Positions 1 to 11,100 of a DNA stretch of 64,000 nt are shown here, in pieces. A model generated the notes under the pieces. It was given only the letters and a program-made list of their open reading frames with translations, was not told the origin of the DNA and did not search any database. Numbering within the stretch: position 1 is the first letter of the stretch; the number at the start of each line of letters is the position of its first letter. This DNA comes from Amblyornis subalaris (Eukaryota > Chordata > Aves > Passeriformes > Ptilonorhynchidae): NCBI GenBank assembly GCA_018881555.1, contig JACAXG010000104.1:2252887-2316886 (forward strand). The letters are read 5' to 3'. Made by a program: the position numbers and the translations under genes.

Positions 1-3000
1 GGAGGGAAGAGAACATTTTTTGACACTTGGCATATATTGCTTAGAAAGTATTTATTATTTTTATTTTACTACGAAAGTACAAAAGAACACTAAGCTACTT
101 ACATAACTTCATAGTTGCATGCTGGGTACACCAGTTCTTGGAAGTTCCGTTTTAAATTTTGTTTTATTGCTATTTCCTATTTGGAAAGGCAAAAATTAAT
201 TGAAACTTTCTTTTCTGAGAGGTACACACAGTATACATACATATAGAAATTATGTACAAATGTAACCATATATTTTGCTTTCAAACATTACAGTAATGTC
301 ATATAATTATCATGTTAGCTGCTCAGTAACAAAATCGAATTCTATTGTGAATGGAACTTTTTTAACTGTGGCCATTTTAACACTAAAAGGGATTATTTTC
401 TCAATATATCTCTTCTGAGGTATTGCAGTCATACCCCTCCCCTTATCCCCACCTCATCTACAAAAAAATGATCTTTCATTTGCAGGAAAATGAACTGCTT
501 TCTCAATGTTCAATGTTAATACAACTGTTTCTGTTCAGTTTAAATTAATGCAGAGGCACAAAATTCTAGGTATTTCTGTGTGTTTTAATCAACATCGAGT
601 GGTATTATATTTCTGTTTTAAGTAAAATTAAATATTAATTAGAAACTTGCTGGCATCTTGATATTTTACTTATATGTTGAATTTTGTGCTTAGGGAGCTT
701 TGTACACATAAGCGCGGATAATCAGAGCTCTGTACATACACATATTTTCCTTTTTCTGTTTTTGCTTGATCTGTGGATGTTCAAGCAATAATGCTTTGAA
801 AAAGAGAGAAAACTTGAAAGGAGTGCTTGAGATAATTTTTCAAGATTTCCAGCATCTCTATTGAGATAGAGAGCTTAAAGGAGAANAGGAGAAGCTTTTC
901 ATTCTTGACATACATTGCTGCTCTGTTTTTGTTCTTGAAATGCTTCCCTACAAGTTTCTTCAGAGAGTGTTTTCCTGAATATAGCAGAAACAAAGTGCAT
1001 TGTTGTGGGCTTAGATACGATGCCCTTTTCAGATTTTAGGTATCTGTATAGGTTTCTGTACTCAAATCTTTCAGCATGCTCCCTGAAGTCAAATGCTCTG
1101 GCATTGAAAGTTCAGCTGCTTTTATTGGATTTAAATTTTTGGAAGTAGGTTTTTGTTTGCTTGTTTGTTTTCTGAAACAGTTTAAGAAGTGGTTCCCTCA
1201 TGCCATCTTGATCAAATATGTTGCTGCTAGAAAACAGCAGGCTAAATTTGTTAACGCATTACAAAGTCTTCTGTAATGCCTTCAGATTGGCAGATGTGTG
1301 CTGGTGACCCAATACTTAGCAGCACAAGGGCAGGAAATTTGTTGCAAAAGGTAGAAATAATACCTTGCTGTCATGCATGCTCTGCTTTTCAGAAAGTTGC
1401 ATCTGGGGAAATATGTCAGAAGCAAAGATAAGACAATGGCAAGTGTCTAAATTCCCTTAAAAATACTTGATGCTTCAAAAAAATTTAAAGTGGCAAAACC
1501 TTAAGAAGTGTATGTATATATTTGTTTATTCCTAGAGGCATCTTGAAAGTTTTTTTAGTTCTTACCAGTTGTACTTCCAGTACCCTTCCCTGCCTTATGT
1601 GCAGGAGAGCCCTTTTTTCTTGCTTTCCTTTTATTGCCAGTGTTTTAGCAGGGCAGGAATATGCAACATTGGAAAGAATAAGGAAGATGAATACAATTTT
1701 GAGTTTTTCCTTCCTCTTTTTCCAGCTTGTTGCATTCTCTGTGCCTAGCTCAAGCTAAAGTATCTATGCTGCCATATTAGTCTGTTTTTAGACTGTAGCA
1801 ACCCTGTAGTAATTCATGGGGAGAAGATAGCAAACCAGTGATATATTCAGAATTGTATAGTCTATTTTTTAAGACTGGTCCAAAATACCTAATGTTAACT
1901 TTGCCGTAGCTGAAATCAGCTTTACTAGGTTTAAGTACTTAGTGCTAAAATGAGTTTGTCACACAGTTAAATTAGGACCCATGTATATTAGAAATGCAGG
2001 ATAGAGGGAAAAGCTATTGCAAACTTGAACAGATTATTCTGCTACTGTGGCTCCAAACGGAAGCCTTATGCTCCAAAACAAAGTGCTTGTGTAGAATAAA
2101 TTGTCAAGGTCTTGGACATCTTAAGAAACATTCCGTTTCTTCTTAGTGGAAGTGGAAAACTGAAGGTTTTGAAGGCGACCTTTCATCCGCAAACCCTCTC
2201 CAAGTTCTCTAGCATACAGGTACTTGACAAATATGAAGAGGGGGGGAAAAAGTGGAGTTGGCTTTTGAAAATACAACTGATGAAGATGTGTCATCTACGC
2301 AGGTTAGGTGATTAAGTTCTTGCCCAAAATAAATGATGTCATCAGCTCTGTTTTTTGAGAAAAAGAAATGGTGCAGGACTCTATCACGTATTCTGGGCTT
2401 GCTTTTTTTTCATTTCAGTAGTAGCAAAATCAAAAAAATACTGCTCAAATTGTTCATCTTCAATGAACAATGTTCATCTTCAATGTAAATGGCAAAACAG
2501 TGCCACAGAGGGAACTTTTTTGTCTTGGAGGAATCTAAAGAGCAACTGAAGCTCTAACAGAGTGTGTTTGTTGACATAAAATGTCTGGCCAGAGAGCTGA
2601 GTCTTTAGCTATGCTTGAAAGCTTGACAAATTTTTCTTTCTCAACTGCTCGGTGCTGGAGGAATCTAAACAGCCATTGGCTGCTTCCAGTGTTGGGAAGA
2701 AACAGTAATTTTTTTTTTTTTGTGAGCTACTCAAGTCAGTAACATGATTAATATATTGGGTTGGTCAATTAATCCCTTGNTCTAGTCTCAGTGGTTTTTC
2801 AAGGTCTTTTTCCATTTTGAAGAAAGAAATTACTGTAAAATGTCTTCTCCCTCTTTCTTCCCTCTGTGCCCCACTTTCTAACATCATGATGGTGGTGACC
2901 TTTAATTTGCTGTACAGACTGTGCAGGCAGCCATTTTCTAGTGATGCTAAATGTTTTCTTCCTTCACATTGCATTTAGGTTTCAATATTGTGGACTTTCC

Positions 3001-5405
3001 TATTTTAAGTCTTTTACCAAAGAAGAGAACTGAGTTTTCAAAATACAGTTTTTACAGAGTGCTCTGACATCACTATTACCTTTAAGCACTTAAATGAATG
3101 TTGTGTGCATCAAAAAAAATGAAAACCAAGATGACAAAATCCAGATTTGGTTTCATGTGATGCATTCATCGTAAAGTAGGAAGTGGAAGAGTGCAGAAAA
3201 GGAGAAGCTGCCTTATTATTTTGGCTTGACTTTGAGCTTGAAAAGTTTTGTGCCTTTCTCTTGGAAGAACCGTGAGAACAGTGTGCCAGAGGAAGACTTC
3301 CTTATCATTCTGCTATTGAAACGTTTCCTGTTGACACACTGTCTCTTTGGGGAACTGTGCCCGTTATCCAGAAAAGAGGCTGGTTTCATGTGACTTTAAT
3401 GTGAGAAAAATTAATAGAAATTTGATTGCTTGGGGAGAGGAGACAGATTGGAGACCTCAGTCTGTGTGAGAGTAGTGCATTTGATTTGTAACTTGCTTGA
3501 ACTCGGACTAACAAGAATAAAACTTGAAGGTTTAGTACGGCAGGATAGCCTGCAGTGCAGATTGAGCAAGCCATCAATAATCCTCAGTATATTTTTGTCT
3601 AGAGCTGCTGCAGTTAAACTATTGCTAACACTTCAGCTTAGTTTAAAGCCACATTGGGCATGCCAGCAGATGTTCCAGTCACACCTTCAACTGACAGCGG
3701 AGACAGCTTTTTTTGATGCAGTGTCTCACAACTCTGAAGGAAGTGGGAAGAATGCTATCGAGTTGTATCAGCTGAGCTGAGAGAACAAACTTGTTTAGAA
3801 TAACTCTGAAGTGAGAAGAACTCTGAACTATCTGAAACAACAGTTTCAAGTCCCTTTTTAGTGCCTCTATGTGTGCTCCATGGTTAGCTTTAGAAAACAT
3901 ATGCATGTACAGGCACCCATATACAAGCCATTTGTGAGAAGTGTGGATGTGTGATGTTTCCAGGGGCATGTCATGGGTCAGTTAGCAAAAGCACACTAAC
4001 AGTGTGCCAGAAAGAGATCACAGGCAGGAGGACATGGAGTCTTGTGTCATCTTGTGCTTTTCCGTTAAAGCTGAGGATGCAAGTTGGCTCAGCCTTTCCT
4101 TGAAATACATTTTCTGTATTTACATGCACATGCATCAGATTGCTGTTGAACAAATCTGCCAAAAAAGTATGTCTTTACTGAAGATAGAGTTGAAAAAAGC
4201 AAGGTGATTCTGTTAATAGTATGAAGCTATTTGGGAGCTGGAGACTGGGAAACCGTATGTCTGGTAAAGCGCACTTAAGCTGAGCGGCAGGCATCGGATA
4301 GAAAGTTGTATTTGTTACCATCATTTAGAGTTTCCTTCTTTACTGGCAAACAAGTCTGTGTTCCCTTGGTCTGTGCATTTTTAGTTTTAGTTTTATTCCT
4401 TGTGTTTTTACCAGGAGAGAATGATCTCATTCTCATGGTATGTGCTAATAATCTCTGGGTACTGGAAGAGTGACGGTAAATAAGACCATGAGCATTGTAG
4501 ATGTACATTTAGGTCTGAGTTTTGTCTTTAGAATTAAATCACTCATCCAGATAGTGATAAGTTGCTTTAGCAAAACTATGAGGGGCATTGCCCGGTTTCC
4601 TGTCTGAGAGTTTTGATTTTTATCAATCAGATGAGGAAATTTAGTGGTCAGCTTTGGTTATTAATGGATATTTAGGGGGAAAACCTGTGGTTTTGTTCTT
4701 GTTTCATACTCTTGGGTTTTGTAGTCTCTTGATTACCCTTAGTTCCTCAATCCTGTCTTTTTTGTTGTTGTTAAATACAGGATATGTACTTATTTCGTGC
4801 TGCAGTTTTGAAAAAAATGTTTATTATGAAGAGTATTCATGACTTGCATGGTACCTTTGTGCCTTAGGCAACTTTGCAAGTGCTAGTTATCCCATCAGAG
4901 TGCTTTGAAGTCCACCTTGTGATCTAAGGCTGTTGGCTGTAACTAAAGTGACTGCTTTCCATCTCCATGTTTGTGGAGAGTGGTGGAGCTGGGGGTCAGT
5001 CCTCATTTGCTGTGTTCTGGTAATGTCTTTAGGACAAAATCAGTGGGCTATATTGAAAAGTTTGATTGCTATATTGTGTGGTGTTCCTGGTATCTTATGG
5101 GAACACTGATCAAAACCTAAACATAAATATGGAGGGAGGCAGTCTGCGTCCAGATACATGTGAATAAATTGGATGCAACAGACAGTTGAGTTGTTAGCCA
5201 AGCTCTAAACTCGGTGACTATCAGGACCTGCTGCTTTGAAAGCAAGAGACTGCTGCAAAGTTTAGTAGAGACTTCACATTTGAGAAGGAAAATATAATAC
5301 TTCGCTTTAGCCATATTGCTGACACTGTGTTAGTTGACAGATGACTTATTTATGGATAATGTTTTAGTATGTAATCTTTCTGGTTTTTTTCTTTCTTGTC
5401 TTTAG
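1..5405 (+). other. RASA3: RASA3 intron 1, 3' portion
   Basis: This is non-coding sequence upstream of the first recognised RASA3 exon. It is AT-rich and CpG-poor, with stops in all frames and no CpG island. The first coding exon and promoter are therefore expected further upstream, outside the window. It ends in a good pyrimidine tract and a TTTAG acceptor at 5401-5405. Visible inside are a 13-nt poly-T run at 2709-2721 and a small tandem duplication at 2451-2485. No protein-coding exon, RNA gene or recognisable transposon was found. Assignment to intron 1 is inference: exon 2 opens in the middle of a Gly codon, as in the mammalian gene, where exon 1 supplies the N-terminal residues. Confidence 0.8.
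2451..2485. repeat. 20-bp-period tandem duplication
   Basis: The 15-mer TGTTCATCTTCAATG occurs at 2451-2465 and again at 2471-2485, separated by GAACA. The unit is therefore a 20-bp period present about 1.75 times. The spacer is part of a short inverted motif (TGTTC/GAACA). It looks like a local replication-slippage duplication, with no sign of function. Confidence 0.75.
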
Positions 5406-5523
5406 GTGAAGCCAAAAATCTTCCTACGTATCCGGGGCCAAACAAGATGAGGGATTGCTACTGTACTGTAAACCTGGACCAGGAGGAGGTTTTCAGGACC
5501 AAAATAGTGGAGAAGTCATTATG
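5406..5523 (+). CDS. RASA3: RASA3 exon 2: N-terminal half of C2A domain
   Basis: This 118-nt internal exon has acceptor TTTAG at 5401-5405 and donor GTAAAA at 5524. The first two bases complete a Gly codon begun in exon 1. Then 38 codons follow, opening with GEAKNLP and including [19 protein letters not shown], and the last two bases (TG) start a Cys codon finished in exon 3. RASA3 is a membrane-associated GTPase-activating protein for Ras and Rap1, with two C2 domains, a RasGAP domain and a PH/Btk domain that binds phosphoinositides and IP4. This exon carries the first strands of C2A. The [12 protein letters not shown] sequence separates it from the paralogue RASA2, which I recall as having a more divergent C2A. 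The donor lacks G at +5 and is weaker than the others. Skipping the exon would shift the frame. Confidence 0.95.
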
Positions 5524-6673
5524 GTAAAAAATACATATGTAAATGTTGTGTTAACTCTTCTCATTCTCTGCTTACTAGGTTTGTTTAGTATTCCAAAGAT
5601 ACTTTCTTGAGGGGAGGAGAGAGGATGAATAGGATTCTTCTTCCAGTTTTAAAAACACTAGTAGTAGAACTGGTAATGTCATGATTCCTATCTGTGTTTA
5701 TGGGAAGATGCCTTCACTTAAACAACTCCTGTTAATTCTTTTCCTAACAATGTACAACCAGTGCTCCTTTCTTTCTGCAATATTTGTTTTGAACTTCCCT
5801 AAGGTTTTAAAATCTCAACTTAGAAAGGGAGCACTAAACTCTATTTTGCATCTTTCTATGCTTAGAATTTTGCATTGCTCTGGCTGCCCTAATAAGTCGA
5901 GTTAGGGATTTTATTTTTTTTCCTGTCATGAGGCTGTAACTGAAAGGGAAGGTTTGAACATAAGATGCCTGTCTGGTTATCTTGGACACTTCCTGTGAGA
6001 TTGCAGAAGTCAAATGTAGAATGAAATAGAGTGAGAAGCATGTAGGAAAAGTTAAAACGCTTTCTGCTGGAAATCCTTAGACATCAGAAAATAAAGAGAA
6101 CTAGGGTGGGCATATATGTATATTCTGGTAAGCAAGGCTTTTTTTTGAGTGGAGAGAAAAGAAGCAGCAAGGAACAATCAAGTTTATAACTTTTATCCTA
6201 AGAGATAACTCTCACCCTTTTCCCAATTTGAGTAATATGTTAGGAATTTGCTATTTGTCTTGTTATTGCAAATAATGTACTTTGGGAAGTAGCTCTAGAC
6301 CTCATTCCCAACCACTCAGAAGTACCTGACGCATTCAGGAATGTGAGTGGGATTTATTCCTGTAAGTCTCTTTAATTGTTCTTTCACATAAATTTTTGTC
6401 ATCTTTAAGTCTTTGTTCCTCATCTTGCGTTCTGATGTGGTACGCTGGTGTCTGTAAGGAAGAGTTTTGTTTCTTGAGGCATTTAAATGGGTTAAACATA
6501 GTGTTTTTGAATAATGATGCTAATGCTTTCTTATTTGTAGTATACTGTATTAACAAAAAGCAAAAACTGGTCTGTATGCCTTCTTCTTCACCCCTGTAGC
6601 TGACATGTAGTATCCCTAAACCTAATATCCCTGAACCAGTTGTTTCTCTAAAAGTGATTTTGTAAGTCATATA

Positions 6674-6717
6674 GTTTGTTGTTGTTGTTGTTTCTGGGAT
6701 TTTTGTTTGTTTGTTTT
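6674..6717. repeat. TTG/TTTG microsatellite
   Basis: About five TTG units near 6677-6693 are followed by TTTG units near 6701-6717, separated by TTTCTGGGA. This is simple T/G-rich low-complexity sequence of the kind that recurs on the sense strand of these introns. Confidence 0.85.
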
Positions 6718-6989
6718 CTGGATCATCATTAGTGCTTCACAGGGAAAGGGAAGATGAGAAGTGAGGATGTGTGAGAATAGTTTGTCATTTCCTTGAATTA
6801 ATCCAAGCATTTTTCTGTTGAAAAAATAAACTCTTGGTAATAAAAATGTGCAACTAGTGTGATTCCTTCAGTGGGAAAAATTCCTTCTGTCTTTAGATAT
6901 CATTATAAAGATGGAGAGGTACACAGGGGCTGTGTAAAACTGGAAGGTTTCTGGTTTCCTGAGGGGGCTAAGTTAATTTTGTTAATTGA

Positions 6990-7446
6990 GGTGAATTCAG
7001 AGGAGAGCTGCACAATGATCAGAGGGCTGGAAAACCTAACCAATGAGGAAAGGTTAAAAGATTGGAATTGTTTAGTCTAGAAAAGAGGGATAAGGGTAGA
7101 TATAAATATNTAAATCAAAAGAACCCAAACGACTCCCCCACCTACAACAAAAATTTGAGGGAGGGAACTGATCTGTCTGTCCAGTATGGATGTGACAAGT
7201 AATGATAAACTCATATTGCAGTGGGGAGGGAAGCTGAGGTTAAGGTTTATTGAGAAGAAAAATCTCTGTTAAAAGTTCTGAAGCACTGGAGTAGGTGGTG
7301 TTGGTTTTTACGTATTTATTGCTGATGGCTTTTAATGGGTTCTGTATAATCAGTCCCAGCTAAATAAATAGGGATCTTCTAGCTTTGAAACAGTGGTGGG
7401 ACCAGATGATTTCTAAAATGCCACTATGGACCTATTTTCTTTGATC
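6990..7446 (+). mobile_element. Old CR1 LINE relic, sense, ORF2 C-terminus and 3' region
   Basis: The stretch 7017-7080 translates to RGLENLTNEERL..., matching the conserved end of CR1 ORF2 (R-G-L-E-x-L-x-x-E-E-R-L). It is followed by AGTCTAGAAAAGAGGGAT, the degenerate form of the CR1 FSLEKRR coding block. Further CR1-like landmarks follow in the right order: AGTAATGATAAACTCA then TTGCAGTGGGGAGGGA, the CACTGGAGTAGGT block, and GTGGTGGGACCAGATGATTT close to the 3' end. The terminal CTATGATTCTATG motif has decayed. Divergence is clearly higher than in the CR1 copies at 18.5 and 51.5 kb, so this is an older insertion. Bounds are approximate and the 5' part is missing, as is usual for CR1. Confidence 0.75.
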
Positions 7447-8116
7447 TAAAGGTTGACTAAAGATGGTCTTGGTCGTCATTCTCCCAGTGAATTCCTGTCT
7501 TCAGTGGGAGTCTGCCTTCTCCCAGTGTGAGCTTCTACTTTCAGATGCTACTTTTGGAAAATTTGCTGCTTTACGGTCTCTGGATATCCGCTTACAGACA
7601 TCGCTATCAACTCAGTTTTGCATTTAGCCATATAGGTGTTTCTCTGTCTTTGTTTTTCTGCAGCATATAAGAAAAGCAGACAAAAATCCTAAATACGCGA
7701 GTGGTAAACCTGGGATGTCTTCCCAATCTGTGGATAGGAATTGCTCTTACCTAGTGAGGCATACTCAAACAGCTGCTTTATCTTTCATGACTGTGTTTGC
7801 ATCTTTTAAAACAAATGCATACACAGACTTCCAGAAGATGTTTTTAAATGATATCAGACCCTACTGCAGTCATCTATTGTTTTTTGTAGGAGTCTGTGAT
7901 GAGCTGAGGAGTCAGTCATGCTGTTACATTCTTTAATGCTTGTTTGCAAATTGATTCAACCCACTGCGTGAATTACTGGGCAGGCGAGGTTCACGTGCCC
8001 TATGGCCTGTGTAATTTCTGTGCAGCAGAGAAATACCTGCTCTCCTGCATGGTGCTTCTTGGCCAGGCACTTGCCAGCTTAACAGTGAATCATGTGTTGG
8101 GCCCCTTTTTCTGAGG

Positions 8117-8132
8117 TATCACAGCTGTGATA
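8117..8132. promoter_or_regulatory. Perfect 16-bp palindrome: GATA / E-box / GATA
   Basis: TATCACAGCTGTGATA is its own reverse complement. The centre is an E-box, CAGCTG (8122-8127), and each end is a GATA core (TATC on the left, GATA on the right). Such a site could bind bHLH dimers with flanking GATA factors. A regulatory role is inference only. The spacing between E-box and GATA is one base, shorter than the usual TAL1/GATA1 composite. Confidence 0.3.
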
Positions 8133-11100
8133 TACAGTGTTTGGGAACAGGGATGTGAAGCTGGGCCAATGCTTGGCTAAATTAATTGAATCCTGCCTGC
8201 AACTCCATGTGGCTGGCGTTGGAGTGTCACCTCGACGGTGTTCTGCCCTACAGTCTGAAAGGGAGAACACTGGCTCTGATCTGTTTTTCCTGCCTGTTTT
8301 CTACTTCCTATCACTTCATGGCTGGTGCAGGGCTGACTTGCTATAAAGTTTTAAGAATTGCTTGTATTTTTACTAATGCTGATAACTCTCATCTTCCAAT
8401 AAGCTCGAAAAATTATTTTTTTGTAGTTTATAGAAAATAATGTACTTTGTGTGAAAATCTGAATTATGAGGTCTTTCATATGCAGCCCTAGCNCTACTGA
8501 TTCTGGAATTATGTCTTCTCATTCAGATTTATCCCAGAGAAGCCCATCTTTTGCAGCATTGCTGCATGAAAAGGCTTGTAATTAACACATTGTCTTGTGT
8601 ATTTGGGAATTACTTTTTTCTTTTTTCCCCTTTTTTACTCAGTTGAGCTTCATTAGGCTTCTACTGGGCATGGCATAAATGTATATTTTTCTATGCAGGC
8701 CTTCTGGTGTAAAGCTTAAATAGAGCTGGCAAATGGGAAAAAGGAAGCAGTTCTCTCCTTCCCAGAGGGACTTGGATGAATTCTGGCTTGCTTGGAATAT
8801 CTGTGATAGAACCTTCAGACTCTGAGTCATCATCTCTTGTTTTATACTGGGACAGTGTAAGAAGTTGCCTCCCTGAGCTTTGTCCTAATCTTCTGCAACA
8901 GATTTTCTTCTTTTATTAGGCTGTGGCAGAGGCATGAGAAGACAGCTGAGAGCAGTAACCTTTTAAATCAACAATTCATGAATCATTCAGAACTCAAAAG
9001 AACTGAACCAGCACATCCTGTTGTCCAGTGAAGTGCCCTTACCAGTGCTCTGAAGAGAATCTCTGTGAGTCTGATGCCCTTTGTCTAAGTTTGCCTCTCA
9101 AAAACTGAGAGCGGCCAGCATGGTGAATCTTACCTCCTCTCTTCAGGAGTCAGGTGGGGCTCATAAATTACAATATGGAACTTAAGTCATTCCTGTCATC
9201 CAGCCTCTGTTGGCTGCTGTTAAACTGGATGGTGGGCACTGCTGCCTTGTGCTGGAAGATTTTAAGGGCTGCTTAAGGCAACTTGGTAGTGTCTGACTGA
9301 AAAAAGTCGAGGGTTAGTTACCACAGGAGCAATTCCTATGAAACCACAGAGCAACACCAAAAGTACTGTTAATACCGGTGGTTCAGAATCATCCCACTTC
9401 TCTGGGGATCTTTGGACAAGAATAGTGAACGCGTGAGTTTGTCAGAGCCAGAAATCCAGGTTCTCAGGAAGAGAATCTTGAACTCTTCAAGCAGCATTGT
9501 TTTTGTAAACTCCTTGGCGCAAGCTTTTCCTAAATTGTAAGAAGGTCACATGCAAGTCATAAGATAGAAGGGAGAGGTCAGTTAGAGCCAGGATTTAATA
9601 TGCTTCTCTGGTTTGTATTTGTCATTCAATATTTATATTACTGCCATCTACGAAGGCACTGAATAGAATTGGATCCATTCCATATAACCTAGGAAAGATG
9701 TACGTGAAGGGACATGTATTTTATGTCCTAAGGAACATGTTAGAATGACTGAGTTTTTTTTAATGCAGAGATCTACAGATTTTTTTAGTTCTGAGTTGCA
9801 AGTAGACAGCTTGACAAGAATTTTGCCTATTAATTTCTTTTGCTCAATCAACTACTTACCTTTCCCCATTAGCAGCTTTCCCTGCTTCAGGCTCCACTAT
9901 CCAGGAGTGTTTCCTAGCTACAGATATTTCCCGAGGATGAACTTTCTTGGCTTGTTGGTGTTAAGACTGACTTTGCTTTTGCAGTTTGCATCAAATGTGT
10001 CCATTCACTTAAAGGGCAGTGTCAGCTGCAACAGGAAATCAAGGCAGCTTCTCAAATCATAGGTGAAGAATGGAAGGAATGTGACATCTCTAAATTTGTT
10101 TCAAGGATATGAATAAAGGCAAAATCTGTCGTACGCTAAGAATCAAATGGCTGACAGTGTGTGCTTTAGAGAGGTGAGCCAAGCATCTTGAGTCTGNGAT
10201 TATTTAGTTCGCCACTATTTCACTGAGGAATTTTTCACGTGCTAAACATAGTGATCAAAGCCTGAATGAAACAGCAAATGAAGCCAGAGGCACTTTCCCA
10301 CCCCCAGTCTTTCTTTTTTTTTTTTTGCTAGTCTCCAGTGGACATAACAGTGAGAACTACAAGTCTGCAGTGTGCTTGTGAGTGTATATTGAAATGTGCT
10401 GTAAATTCAGAATTAAGGCTATGTTCTGTTTAATAAGTGGTTGCTCGACCTTTGTTTTAGAATTAGATCGGGTAACAAATTCAGCCAGTAGCTCTCAGAA
10501 CTTATCCCTCAGTTATTTTACTGCCACATTTAATATTGTTATTTTCTAAATCTAGGTTTGCTTAAATGCTTTTCCCCCCAGTGTTTGGAGTTTACGGCAG
10601 CATAGCCAAACTTCTCATGTTCTGATAACATCTTGGATGCAGGCCACTTCTCAAAATTAAACACAAAGTTGTTTTCCTTAGTTGGAGCATTGCCAAAGTT
10701 AGCTGTTGTATGTGAGTTAGCTCCATTAGCTGCTTCTGCGTTCTTACATTGCCAGCTCACCTCCTTGAAATAACAGCTTTCCCCAGCCCAGAGGCTTTGA
10801 GGTGGGTGCTGTAGCGTGTTCCGCAGCTTCACTCCTGCGTGTTCCCAGGGTCTGCTGTCTTTGCACGNGACAGCATCTAACTGTGGCTTGAATTCCTAAT
10901 GACAATAAACTTCAGTTCAGAAACACCCCAAGCCTCTAAGGGAAAGGTTTAAGATTGGTATGGGTACAAAGTCAGGCTGGTCATTATTGGCTGGGATATT
11001 ATGGAAGCCAAGGACTGCATGGTTGTGTGGGGAAGTAATATATCTGGGAAGGGTGCCAGCAAGGGAAGCAAGACTTAATGGAAGAAGGAGAATGAAGTGA

